Below, in pieces: positions 27,984 to 36,285 of a stretch of 64,000 nucleotides of DNA. Below the pieces are notes generated by a model that saw only the letters and a list, made by a program, of their open reading frames with translations, was not told where the DNA came from and made no database searches. This stretch comes from Thiobacillus sp. (lineage in GTDB: Bacteria; Pseudomonadota; Gammaproteobacteria; Burkholderiales; Thiobacillaceae), in NCBI GenBank assembly GCA_019459055.1, contig JAIBEI010000040.1, positions 22,505 to 86,504 on the forward strand. Direction: 5' to 3'. Numbering within the stretch: position 1 is the stretch's first letter; each line of letters starts with the position of its first letter. The position numbers were made by a program, and so were the translations under genes.

Positions 27984-29203
27984 GCCACCGGCCCTTCGAA
28001 CAGCTCACCACGGGTGAGTGACTGGGGGGCCACAGTGTATGCCGCGTGCTGAGATTTGAAGCGGTCCTCGTAGAAACCGAACAGCTGCTTCCACTTGATG
28101 ACCGCGAGTTGCGCGTTCAGGGCATTCAAGTCAGCTACCTGGATGTTCTGTCGGTATAGGGCATCGCTGTCGTCATCATCCATCGGCACGCATTGAGCCA
28201 AGTGGCCACTCTTTTCCCTGGTCGCAGTCGTCACGCGGCAGGTGCCATCGAGTTTGAGCGTTTCTGCGTTCATGACGACATCCATGCCGACATCGACGAA
28301 CGGTAAGCCCTGCGAAACCAGGTACTCGCACACTGTTTTGCGCGCCTTACCCTTATCGACGCATACGAAGACGAAGTCGCAGCCGGCCAGCTCCGCGACG
28401 TTTTCGTTGTCCAGGTAATAAGGGTGCGGGATGATGCCGCTGCGCATCGGGTCGTATTGCCGAAGGAAGTATTCCACCTTCTTCAGGTGTTGCAGCAGCT
28501 CGGCCTTGGTGGCTGCCCCTGGTGCGCGGAACGCGTTGTGCTGCTTGAAATCGTCGCCGTCAAACAGGTGGATTTCCAAAACCGGCGTCTTGCACACCTG
28601 GTCAAGAACATAGGCGCCGGTACCACCCAGTCCTACGATAGCGACCTTGGCCAGCTTCAGCCGCGCCGACGTGGTGACGATTTCCGCCCGCACGCTGGCG
28701 GTATCGGCGTAGCGGAATACCGAATCCGGCTCGCGTGGCTCGATGATGCGCCTCGTGCGGGCATCCGCATCGGGCTCGATGACCCGGGCCTGGCTTTGGA
28801 TGACAGTGATGTAGTGCGTCACCTTCTCGTAGTGGTCGGGAAAACCGTTTGACCACACTTCTGGCTTGTTCGAGAACCGATGTTGGGCCACGCAGCCTTC
28901 GAAGACGTTGAACGGGTGAGGCTGTGTGTCAGCGACGAGCTCGGTCAGGCAGGTGCCATCCGCCCTGCACGGGAAGCTCCCCGTCCACCACACTTGATGG
29001 TCGTCGTCGGGCGGGGCGGGCGGCAGAATCGAGCCCGCGTTCTCCACGTACTTGCAGACCAGAGTGCCCAGCGCGACCGTTTGCTGCACGGTGACGTAGG
29101 GCACCGAGTGTACCAGCAGGTGCTGCTGATGCACTTCGGCTTCAAACCCTTCGTCCAGTAGCCTTTGCAGGCCCGAATCAGGAACGATTGGTTTTTCGGA
29201 CAT
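27980..29203 (-). CDS. E1-like ThiF-family adenylyltransferase with N-terminal E2-like region
   Basis: The protein has 407 residues. Residues 1-170 form a conserved N-domain of the kind found in bacterial E2-E1 fusions (with WTGSFPCRADGTC and HPFNVFEGCVAQH). Residues about 180-360 are a ThiF/E1 Rossmann domain: AIVGLGGTGAYVLDQV near 188, LFDGDDFKQHNAFR as the ATP-binding D/N/R set, and CDFVFVCVDKGKARK. It would activate the C-terminus of the ubiquitin-like protein encoded just upstream, whose gene it overlaps by 26 bp. The catalytic Cys cannot be assigned with certainty; candidates are near GTCRVTTA and HLAQCVP. Confidence 0.88.
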   Translation of the reverse strand: MSEKPIVPDSGLQRLLDEGFEAEVHQQHLLVHSVPYVTVQQTVALGTLVCKYVENAGSILPPAPPDDDHQVWWTGSFPCRADGTCLTELVADTQPHPFNVFEGCVAQHRFSNKPEVWSNGFPDHYEKVTHYITVIQSQARVIEPDADARTRRIIEPREPDSVFRYADTASVRAEIVTTSARLKLAKVAIVGLGGTGAYVLDQVCKTPVLEIHLFDGDDFKQHNAFRAPGAATKAELLQHLKKVEYFLRQYDPMRSGIIPHPYYLDNENVAELAGCDFVFVCVDKGKARKTVCEYLVSQGLPFVDVGMDVVMNAETLKLDGTCRVTTATREKSGHLAQCVPMDDDDSDALYRQNIQVADLNALNAQLAVIKWKQLFGFYEDRFKSQHAAYTVAPQSLTRGELFEGPVA

Positions 29204-29441
29204 GAAATTCCATCCCGTTGTGCACCGCGGTCCGCTGGCCGGGAGCGAGCGTGCCGTCGTGCCCGTGTGGGTTGATGTACACCACCGTGTAGATGATGTC
29301 GAAAGGCCCTTCGGGGAAGGCCAGGCGCACGACCTCGTCGTAGGTGATGGTAGGCCCCTCGAACTGGCGCGGCCTTCCGTTTACGACGATTTCATGGACC
29401 TTGGTGTGATGCGCTTCGATGGCGTTGGCTTCAGTACTCAT
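29178..29441 (-). CDS. Ubiquitin-like protein (multiubiquitin-domain family)
   Basis: The protein has 87 residues with one beta-grasp domain: HEIVVNGRPRQFEGPTITYD, VRLAFPEGPFDIIYTVVYIN and the end GMEFHVRKTNRS. These are hallmarks of the multiubiquitin family. It ends in ...NRS, without the terminal Gly-Gly usual in conjugated ubiquitin-like proteins, so either the chemistry differs or maturation is needed. The overlap with the E1-like gene shows co-expression. Confidence 0.85.
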   Translation of the reverse strand: MSTEANAIEAHHTKVHEIVVNGRPRQFEGPTITYDEVVRLAFPEGPFDIIYTVVYINPHGHDGTLAPGQRTAVHNGMEFHVRKTNRS

Positions 29442-29451
29442 CGCTTACCCC

Positions 29452-29625
29452 TTATTTCTCGCGACGAACGCCCTTGAAAGGCGTTTTGTCGCTGGTTTTC
29501 ACATCGACGAAGCGCCCCGTAGCGGTGTCGCGCTTCACATAGTTCCCGCTGGGAGTTTGCGTTTGGCTGCGCTCCCGCACGGCACCGACTCGATGCCCGT
29601 CGCCGGGCTGTCCATTCTTTGCCAT
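29452..29625 (-). CDS. 57-aa basic protein, first gene of ubiquitin-like operon
   Basis: The protein has 57 residues (MAKNGQPGDGHRVGAVRERS... ending KGVRREK), with an AAGGAGG ribosome site 5 bp before the ATG at 29625. It is Gly/Pro/Arg/Lys-rich, probably largely unstructured, with TPSGNYVKRDTATGRFVDVK as its only patterned part. Its stop is 10 bp from the ubiquitin-like gene's start. Short proteins of this style can accompany multiubiquitin genes, but no function is known. Confidence 0.72.
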   Translation of the reverse strand: MAKNGQPGDGHRVGAVRERSQTQTPSGNYVKRDTATGRFVDVKTSDKTPFKGVRREK

Positions 29626-29630
29626 ATGAC

Positions 29631-29650
29631 CTCCTTAAGTGATTAAGGAG
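29631..29650. promoter_or_regulatory. Perfect palindrome containing both divergent ribosome binding sites
   Basis: CTCCTTAA-GTGA-TTAAGGAG is an 8-4-8 perfect inverted repeat. Its right arm gives AAGGAG for the WYL gene and its left arm gives AAGGAG on the minus strand for the 57-aa gene. It also covers the predicted transcription start of the leftward operon (about 29,647). Confidence 0.65.
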
Positions 29651-29653
29651 CGT

Positions 29654-29682
29654 ATGTTAAATAATCAAAATGATTATGTCAA
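29654..29682 (-). promoter_or_regulatory. Promoter of ubiquitin-like operon with palindromic spacer
   Basis: On the minus strand TTGACA (29682-29677) and TAACAT (29659-29654) are separated by exactly 17 bp. The spacer region is a perfect inverted repeat, ATAATCA-AAA-TGATTAT (29661-29677). A regulator bound there would block RNA polymerase. The whole promoter lies inside the first codons of the divergent WYL gene. Confidence 0.65.
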
Positions 29683-30655
29683 CAAGGCTAAAATAGCGTA
29701 TCAAGTCATGACTCGTGCTAGGATGGCAAAGTTTTTTACAACGTCAGCTGCCATGCCTCATAACCTAGAATTGCTCAGTAAACTGCCTAAGGCGCAGATT
29801 GATAGGCTGACCTTCATCGACTTCCGGCTCTATTTCCTTGGTGAGTTGCGGCGCGCCGACTTGGTGGAAAGATTCGCCACCGGCGCGGCGGGCGCGACTC
29901 GCGACATAGCGATGTATCGAGAAATCTCCCCGGAGAATTGTGAATTTGACGGCACTAGCAAGCTCTATCGCCCCAGCATGTCGTTCACGCCTGTATTCGA
30001 ACATCCGGTTACTCGGGCTCTGACTGCTTTGTCACAGGGGTTCGGAGAAGTCGCCGCTCAGCGCACAGGACCTCTCGTGCGATGCGACTATCCCGCACCG
30101 TTGAGCCTTCCGCGGGTGGATGTGCTTGCGACCATCACCCGGGCTATTCACCGCGGCGTGGCCGTGCGAGTGGCTTACAGCTCTAATACTAGTGGCACAA
30201 ACGAACGACAGCTCGTCCCGTTTGCTCTCGTGAATAACGGTTTGCGGTGGCATGCGCGTGCTTACGACCGCAAAACCAAGTCGTTCCGCGATTTTGTGCT
30301 GACTCGAATGAGTAAGACGGCGCTGCTCGTTGACGATTTTGCGCGGACGGAAGAGATGCCGGAAAACGATGCGCAATGGTCACGCATCATTGAGCTTGAG
30401 TTGATGGTGCATCCACTCGCCGAGCGCCCGGAGGTTATCGCTAAGGACTACGACATGGTTGAGGGCATCATGAAGGTACGCGTGCGCGCTACGAACGCTG
30501 GGTACCTCCTGCAGCTATGGAATATTGACTGCTCACCTGACCATAGCTTGAAGGGCAAGCAGTACGTCCTAGCCTTGAGGGACCCGCTCGTGCTTCACTC
30601 TGCTGAAAGCGCTCTCATGGCCCCTGGATACGTCGACCTGCGGCCAAAAGCCTGA
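29654..30655 (+). CDS. WYL-domain regulator (BrxR/CapW-like), divergent to ubiquitin-like operon
   Basis: The protein has 333 residues from the ATG at 29654; GTG 29639 and ATG 29708 are alternatives. A winged-helix segment (about 45-110: RLTFIDFRLYFLGELRRADLV, then TRDIAMYREISP) is followed by a WYL domain (about 155-220, with LVPFALVNNGLRWHARAYD) and a C-terminal WCX-like region. This layout is that of the BrxR/CapW repressors that control phage-defence operons. The divergent position and shared palindromes imply it represses the ubiquitin-like operon. No stronger promoter of its own is seen upstream. Confidence 0.88.
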   Translation: MLNNQNDYVNKAKIAYQVMTRARMAKFFTTSAAMPHNLELLSKLPKAQIDRLTFIDFRLYFLGELRRADLVERFATGAAGATRDIAMYREISPENCEFDGTSKLYRPSMSFTPVFEHPVTRALTALSQGFGEVAAQRTGPLVRCDYPAPLSLPRVDVLATITRAIHRGVAVRVAYSSNTSGTNERQLVPFALVNNGLRWHARAYDRKTKSFRDFVLTRMSKTALLVDDFARTEEMPENDAQWSRIIELELMVHPLAERPEVIAKDYDMVEGIMKVRVRATNAGYLLQLWNIDCSPDHSLKGKQYVLALRDPLVLHSAESALMAPGYVDLRPKA

Positions 30656-30844
30656 ACTGGCTACTTAACGAGGGAACTTACGGAAAATATTTGTCGAGAG
30701 CGCAGGGGGGGCTTTGATTCTGGTATCCGTGATTTTCAGGGTTCTGGGGCGCGAGCTGCGCGCCGAGCCCATTCGGGCTGTAAGGCACAGAGCGCAGAAG
30801 GGGGTGGTTGTACGGTAGGTAGCCGCGGGGGGATGTGAGTAACA
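30656..30844. other. Convergent intergenic region with hairpins
   Basis: The 189-bp gap between the WYL gene and the convergent restriction gene contains two GC-rich hairpins (GGCGCGAGCTGCGCGCC and AGCCCATTCGGGCT, about 30,749-30,782). They may end transcription in both directions. No gene is visible. Confidence 0.4.
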
Positions 30845-33211
30845 TCACTTGAGACACTCCTTCACAGCACCTTCGAGTGTTTTCACATGGATTGGCGTCG
30901 GTGTTCCGGATTTCATTTTCCACACCGTATAACCCTCTTTCAGAGCTTTGCCCCGCAGTTCGGTTTGTTTCCCTTCGCTGATGAAGCGAACCTGGACATT
31001 GACCTTTCCGTCATGGTCTTTGATGTCGAATAGCTTACGTGCCACGGCATCACTAAGAATATGCCCGCCCTTTGTGTCGAGACAGAAAACACTCTTACCC
31101 TTCCAGGCGATGAAGTCAGGGTAAAACGCTGACGTGTCGCCCTCAGAGAGCAGGGGGATATGGAAACCACCGGAACTGGGATTGCGATGCCAAGTGTCAC
31201 CGGTTTTATCCAGTTCTTCGGCGAATGCCAACTCGAACTTATTAAAGCCGGCGTAACGCTCATAGAGTCCATTGGTGAACACCGGAGCGTTTTTGGGAAC
31301 TCGAAGTTTTCCAAAGATAAAAGGCTTCAGGGGCTCGTAGAAGAGGTCCGAGAACTGGTAATACGCATTTACGATTTTTCCAGCGAGGTCCTCGGCATTG
31401 TGGTCGGCAACGCTCTGTACCTGCACTTTCACATCGAACTTTGCATTTTTCAAGTCTACTACCGCTAATGCCCGACCAGAACGCGCCTTGATAGCGGTAT
31501 TAACCAGCCAACGCAAGCGTACTGGGTTGGTGTGTCCTTCCGCAGTCCATTCTACGTTTCCACCTTCCTTAGCAAGCTCAGTCATATTGATAACGTGTGT
31601 GGTTTGATGCGCTTGTCCGAGCGTGTCTTGGCTACCTTTAACGAAGGTTGGGAAGGTGTTAATGATGCTGGCAATTTGGTTCCGAGCATCTTCTGAATCC
31701 ACATAAATGTGGTGTAGCGTTGCCTCAACGTCGTCCTTCGGCGAAAGGTCATCTGACCCACCATCGCCGCCACCGTAATAATTCACGATATCGATGGGTG
31801 CGCCCTCAGCTTTAAGCTTAGCTTTGACGCCATTGATGGCGTCGGTGAAAACGGATTCGTTGTCGACACGTAGAAAGAAGTGAGCCGAGTTCAGCAGCGG
31901 ATGGTCGTAATGCTCCGCACCATACTGCCTCAGCGCGCGACCAATGATTTGTTCCACCTGGATGGAGGAACCCATGCTCTTATCCACGTAGGCTAGATAA
32001 CAGGCTGGGTCATCCCAGCCCTCCTGGAGGGCCAGATTGAAGATGATGTGTTGATAATCGCCTGCGGTGAATTCGTCGAAATCTTTGTCACCGCCTGAGA
32101 ATAAATTGACCTCATCGGGCTTGTTCTTGTCGAAAGAGAGGTTGGCGTATATCGCAATATCTTTGGGGTTGACGCCCTGGTCCTCGACCAGCGTCCGCCA
32201 GATGCGGATGGGAGGAGCGTTGCGCTGGTCGAACGGTTTGGTGTGGTCGTCCTTCTCGCCATCGTCCCCGATGTTGGTTTTGCAGACGTAGATTGCCTTT
32301 GGCTGGAAGCCAAGTCCGCGCACATTAATTTCGGCACTGAGCTGTTTCATTCGCCCCATCATGTCTTCGAGGCAACGCTCCATGGGGGCCGTAGAACCGT
32401 CAAACTGGATAGCCCGTTTGACCAGCTGGGCTTCCACCACCTTGTCACTACGGATGGAAGTCGTGATGAACCGCTGAGCATCAATCCTGCCTTGGTCGTT
32501 CAGTGCCTGCAGCTTGGCAAGTGAGCCTTGGTCGTCAATCTCATCGACCCAACCAGTGATGTGCCGAATAACGGACTTATTGAAGTTCTCCGGCAGCTTT
32601 AGCGTCGCACTGGCCAGGAGATAGGCATCGGGCTCCAGTTCCGCCAGGATGTCTGATTGCTGCTCGGAGAGGTTGTGCCCCTCGTCATAAACAATGAGCA
32701 GCGGTCGACGCACTGCACCAGATTTACGCTCAATCAAACGCTCCCAGGGAGATGTGTCCCCAAAGAGGTCCGCGTCCTTCTTGTAGATATTTAAGGCGCC
32801 TTCAGACTGTTCTTTGTTGTTGAACAGGCCCGTGGTAGCCATGATTATGAGGGGGGTGGTGCAGTCCTCTATACCTTGCGGGGTAAGTTGCGAGACGTTG
32901 ATGACGCGGAAGCCTTCAACGAGGTGACTGTACTTACCTCCGGTGGAGAAGTTCGTGTAAGTCTGCGCGACGACGGACTTCGCCTTCGACATCCAGAAAA
33001 CAATGGGTTCGCTGCCGAAGTGGGCACGCATCAATGCAATTGCTTGGGCAAGAATAGGTGTCTTTCCAGCACCTGTGAGTGCGGAGAGCGCCTGGAAGTA
33101 GGGCCGTGGCTTATTACCCTTCCTTGGGCGGTCAGGATGATTGGCGTAGAACGAGTAACGTGAAGCTATCAGGCCGGCGGCTTCTGCTTGGAATACCTTG
33201 AGGTCAAGCAT
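30845..33211 (-). CDS. Type III restriction endonuclease Res subunit
   Basis: The protein has 788 residues from the ATG at 33211, which overlaps the end of mod by 8 bp. An SF2 helicase core has Walker A ALTGAGKTP near residue 44, the DEAH-like box VYDEGHN near 176 and motif VI QIIGRALRQYG. A C-terminal PD-(D/E)XK nuclease is seen as FYPDFIAWKGK and LDTKGGH near 694-714. It translocates or switches on DNA with Mod and cuts DNA between unmodified head-to-head sites in the Type III manner. It is the partner of the adjacent methyltransferase. Confidence 0.93.
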   Translation of the reverse strand: MLDLKVFQAEAAGLIASRYSFYANHPDRPRKGNKPRPYFQALSALTGAGKTPILAQAIALMRAHFGSEPIVFWMSKAKSVVAQTYTNFSTGGKYSHLVEGFRVINVSQLTPQGIEDCTTPLIIMATTGLFNNKEQSEGALNIYKKDADLFGDTSPWERLIERKSGAVRRPLLIVYDEGHNLSEQQSDILAELEPDAYLLASATLKLPENFNKSVIRHITGWVDEIDDQGSLAKLQALNDQGRIDAQRFITTSIRSDKVVEAQLVKRAIQFDGSTAPMERCLEDMMGRMKQLSAEINVRGLGFQPKAIYVCKTNIGDDGEKDDHTKPFDQRNAPPIRIWRTLVEDQGVNPKDIAIYANLSFDKNKPDEVNLFSGGDKDFDEFTAGDYQHIIFNLALQEGWDDPACYLAYVDKSMGSSIQVEQIIGRALRQYGAEHYDHPLLNSAHFFLRVDNESVFTDAINGVKAKLKAEGAPIDIVNYYGGGDGGSDDLSPKDDVEATLHHIYVDSEDARNQIASIINTFPTFVKGSQDTLGQAHQTTHVINMTELAKEGGNVEWTAEGHTNPVRLRWLVNTAIKARSGRALAVVDLKNAKFDVKVQVQSVADHNAEDLAGKIVNAYYQFSDLFYEPLKPFIFGKLRVPKNAPVFTNGLYERYAGFNKFELAFAEELDKTGDTWHRNPSSGGFHIPLLSEGDTSAFYPDFIAWKGKSVFCLDTKGGHILSDAVARKLFDIKDHDGKVNVQVRFISEGKQTELRGKALKEGYTVWKMKSGTPTPIHVKTLEGAVKECLK

Positions 33212-35204
33212 TGACCGCCTCCTGGTTGTTATAGGCGTCCGAACGCGGGTTGAAACCAATGTGCTCAAGGACTCGGTCTGGAATTTGATAGAACTCGATA
33301 CCGGGGCCCGTATAAGGGGCTATAGCAGCGTAGACGTGGTACCTAGAAGCGAGCTTGGCGTCCTGGGCTTCGGTGACGATGCGCTTGAACGCCTCGCGGT
33401 TCAGAACCGATTCAGCATCAGGCGCATCCCAAATCAGGAAGAAGCCTTCATTAGCCGGATTGACCGCGAAGAGGTGCCGATGCGCCCCTACAGGAAGGCG
33501 GCACAGGTATGACTTAGCCTTCTCCGCCTTGTTCCAGTAGGAGGTCAACAGTAGGTCAATCATTTCTTCTCTAGCCAGGGCGTTGACCGCAGCTGCATCA
33601 ACTTGCTCACGCCGTAGCTCGATGAAGCGGAATCCACCATGAACTGGCACTCGTTTGCCACTGGCCCACTCGCCAGTGATAACCCGCTTTATACGGTCAG
33701 CCGTAAGGGAACGGGCATAGCGGTCCCCCTTTTCTGTATTACCTTGCTCGATGAGGATAAACCTACGGTCCGCATCAGTCTCTTCATTCAACTCGAGAAT
33801 GGCGTGTCCCGTCGTTCCCGACCCTGCAAATGGGTCTAGCACGACGCCATCCGGCCGGCACCAGATTTGAACGATTTTTTTGAACAGCCTCAGAGGCTTT
33901 ACAGTCTTGAAGTTATGACCTTTACCAACCACCAAGGACAGCTCATTAACGCCAGCTTGGCTGTGGCCAGACTCCTCGTGGTCCCATGACTGGCTATCGA
34001 GTTCGAGAGGGGTTTCGTAGTCTTCGTGTGCCCAATAGGTCATGGGCACCTTCCCCTTTTTAACATGCTTGAGATAACGCTTGAGCTGAGGGCCCGTCTC
34101 CCCTTTTTGTCCAAAATACAGTGGTGGCCAAGTACCCTCGGCCATTCGATTCAAAGCAGCCGTTCTAGCCGCTTTAAGAATGGCCCTGCTGGTAATCAGC
34201 TTGCCGCTCTTAACCTGTGTTCCTTTAAGGACGAGGCCCTTCACGTGAATGAGCTTGCCCTTCTCGAGAAATTCGTTCGCATCGTTGAGCCACTTTTCCT
34301 GATACTCGTGGCCCCACGCCTCCAGCCACTGCTTCATACTCCCCTTTTCGTTAGCCCAACAACGCCCTTCAGGGGGATAGTATATTTCACCATTGAATGG
34401 ACTCTGAATGCCATAGACCATTCTGCGATGGGTAGCAGCGTTTGGACCGGAAGCATCACCCGACTTCCAATCATCAGGGTCGCTGTCAGCGGAACGATAG
34501 CGGGAGTTCATCTCCTCCGTACGTCCCGTCATGCCGGTTTTTGCCCGGTCCACGTTTTTCGCGTAGACCAGCACGTACTCGGTGGCCGACGATAGCCCGC
34601 CTTTCAGGCCGCCGGTGTCACTCTTTGGTGAATAAGACTTCTGCCAGTTGATGATACCTATTCGGTTGTTTTCACCAAAAATCTCGTCCATCAACATTCC
34701 CAGCCGATAGAGCTCACGGTGGTCGATGCAGATTGCGCAAACGCCACCGGGCTTGAGCATCTCCCGTATCATCCAAATGCGGGGGGTCATGAACTTAAGC
34801 CACTTACTGTGACGTGAGCCATCATCCTTCGGAACAAGTTCGCCCAGGTCAGGGTCGTTGGGGTCCTTGTCCCATTTGTCGTTGTAGCGGAAGTCTTCGC
34901 CAGTGTTGTAGGGGGGGTCGGTGAGCACTAAGTCGACTTGGCCGCGAAGTTTGTAGAGCGTCACCATCGCGGATAGGTTTTCGCCTTCCCAAATCTCATT
35001 TTCGGACTGGGCCTCTTCGTCACCCACCGAAAACTTCTTTACGATTCTGCTTAGCTTCGGCTTCACCTGCCGGATGATTTGCCATGGTGCAGCGCGCCCT
35101 GTGTAGCTCATGATGATGCCGTTTTTCCCAGCATCAGCCAAAGCTGCGTCATGCTCCTGAAGCAGCTTTATCAGGGCTGCCCTAGGCAATTGCTCATAAT
35201 CCAT
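33204..35204 (-). CDS. Type III DNA-methyltransferase Mod subunit (adenine-specific, beta class)
   Basis: The protein has 666 residues from the ATG at 35204 (AAGGAT ribosome site); an upstream in-frame Met at 35246 is unlikely. Motif IV DPPYNTG (near residue 96) precedes motif I DPFAGSGTTG (near 456), the beta-class order of Type III Mod proteins. The region between and after them should contain target recognition. It would methylate adenine and confer specificity on the coupled Res subunit. Confidence 0.93.
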   Translation of the reverse strand: MDYEQLPRAALIKLLQEHDAALADAGKNGIIMSYTGRAAPWQIIRQVKPKLSRIVKKFSVGDEEAQSENEIWEGENLSAMVTLYKLRGQVDLVLTDPPYNTGEDFRYNDKWDKDPNDPDLGELVPKDDGSRHSKWLKFMTPRIWMIREMLKPGGVCAICIDHRELYRLGMLMDEIFGENNRIGIINWQKSYSPKSDTGGLKGGLSSATEYVLVYAKNVDRAKTGMTGRTEEMNSRYRSADSDPDDWKSGDASGPNAATHRRMVYGIQSPFNGEIYYPPEGRCWANEKGSMKQWLEAWGHEYQEKWLNDANEFLEKGKLIHVKGLVLKGTQVKSGKLITSRAILKAARTAALNRMAEGTWPPLYFGQKGETGPQLKRYLKHVKKGKVPMTYWAHEDYETPLELDSQSWDHEESGHSQAGVNELSLVVGKGHNFKTVKPLRLFKKIVQIWCRPDGVVLDPFAGSGTTGHAILELNEETDADRRFILIEQGNTEKGDRYARSLTADRIKRVITGEWASGKRVPVHGGFRFIELRREQVDAAAVNALAREEMIDLLLTSYWNKAEKAKSYLCRLPVGAHRHLFAVNPANEGFFLIWDAPDAESVLNREAFKRIVTEAQDAKLASRYHVYAAIAPYTGPGIEFYQIPDRVLEHIGFNPRSDAYNNQEAVNA

Positions 35205-35809
35205 TTTTATCCTTGCAAGCACTGTAAAGGAGGGTGCATACCACACAGCCGTGGTATCACCCCCTCCGAGTCAAGCCGTGTCTCTTCGGCGAACTTTTGG
35301 ATTTTACCAGTACGTGCGCGCGCACATGGGCGAATGGTCGAGCGCCATGTACAGCCTCGTAATGAAGATAAGGAGTTCGAGCCGCGACGATTAACGTGGA
35401 ATGCCTAAGGTGCAGGCATTAGATTGTTGCTGGGCGCACGTGCATGCCTTCGCGGCCTCACTCTCCATCAAGGCCCGACGCCTAGAATTTGCCGTGATAT
35501 GGCGTCGACAGCCCGCTTTCTTTTCGGTGTTATGGGCTGTTTGGAGGTTCCAAGTTGAATTCAGAATTTGCACGTTACATACGGAACTCGTTAAGCGGGC
35601 TGCGAATCGCTTTGCCTTGATTTCCGTTCTGGATAATCTATCTTGAACGTTCCCATGAAAATTTTCATGGACCTAGAATTGTCAGTAGTTTGATGCAAGT
35701 GACCTGCCGCCAAGGCAGCGGCCCCGTTTTGTGAGAGACCACGAAATCGGAGGCTGAGGTGCAAGGCATTGTTTTTTCAGAGCTCGCAGGGGCTTTGTTC
35801 AAAATCCCG
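35205..35809. other. 605-bp region without a convincing gene
   Basis: An 81-codon rightward frame (35401-35646) and a 60-codon leftward frame are present but have no ribosome site or family resemblance. The notable element is an 18-bp perfect palindrome, CCATGAAAATTTTCATGG (35653-35670). The stretch may include the mod promoter and degraded sequence at the boundary between the restriction genes and the transposition module. Confidence 0.4.
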
Positions 35810-36124
35810 TCAGGCCATGGCGGCCGGCTCGTCGCCAGATTTGTCCATGGCGGGCTTTCCCTCAGGGACAGCAATTTCTCCTACCTCCAGTGCTGCCAGG
35901 CACGCGAGAAAAAAGCCCGCCGAAAACTTCCCCCGATTGATTTTGCGATTCAGCTGCGCCGCTGTTTCGTAAATTTCCTCCCGCTCCAGGTTCCGAGACA
36001 GAACTTTGAAGGTGGCTCCTTTCAGGTCCATTTCCGCCTTCAAAAGCCTTTTGGCTTTTACTTCCCAGGATGGGAGAGGGTGAGGCCCCCGCTTCGACGC
36101 TTTGAGCGTTTCCTGTTCTCGCAT
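35810..36124 (-). CDS. DUF6471-domain protein
   Basis: The protein has 104 residues from the ATG at 36124 (GGAG upstream); GTG 36142 is an alternative. The core WEVKAKRLLKAEMDLKGATF, RNLEREEIYETAAQLNRKI and RGKFSAGFFLACLAAL matches DUF6471, a small helical domain resembling HTH proteins. It is divergent from the transposase gene, with three short repeats between them, so it may control that operon. The function is not established. Confidence 0.75.
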   Translation of the reverse strand: MREQETLKASKRGPHPLPSWEVKAKRLLKAEMDLKGATFKVLSRNLEREEIYETAAQLNRKINRGKFSAGFFLACLAALEVGEIAVPEGKPAMDKSGDEPAAMA

Positions 36125-36177
36125 TGCACTCGTCTCCAACACTTTGCTGACTTAGAACTCACTAGCCACAATATTAA

Positions 36178-36228
36178 GTCAAATATGACTTATATAGGTC
36201 ATATTTGGCTGTGTCGGTCATATGTGAC
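36178..36228. repeat. Three copies of a GTCATAT(T/G)TG(A/G)C motif between DUF6471 and tnsAB
   Basis: Copies are at 36178-36189 (inverted), 36198-36209 and 36217-36228 (direct), spaced about 19-20 bp, i.e. about two helical turns. They could be TnsB-binding sites at a transposon end, an operator for tnsAB, or both. Confidence 0.6.
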
Positions 36229-36285
36229 TGATTTCTTGTCAGGGAGGTTTCTGTACTCCTGCGTACCCACATGTTGGAGCAGGTC

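Noticed and set aside
34026..34595. 189-codon frame opposite the mod gene.
   Set aside because: It is antisense to a fully supported methyltransferase and has no family features; a shadow frame.
35401..35646. 81-codon rightward frame in the gap.
   Set aside because: No ribosome site, unusual composition and overlap with an equally open frame on the other strand.
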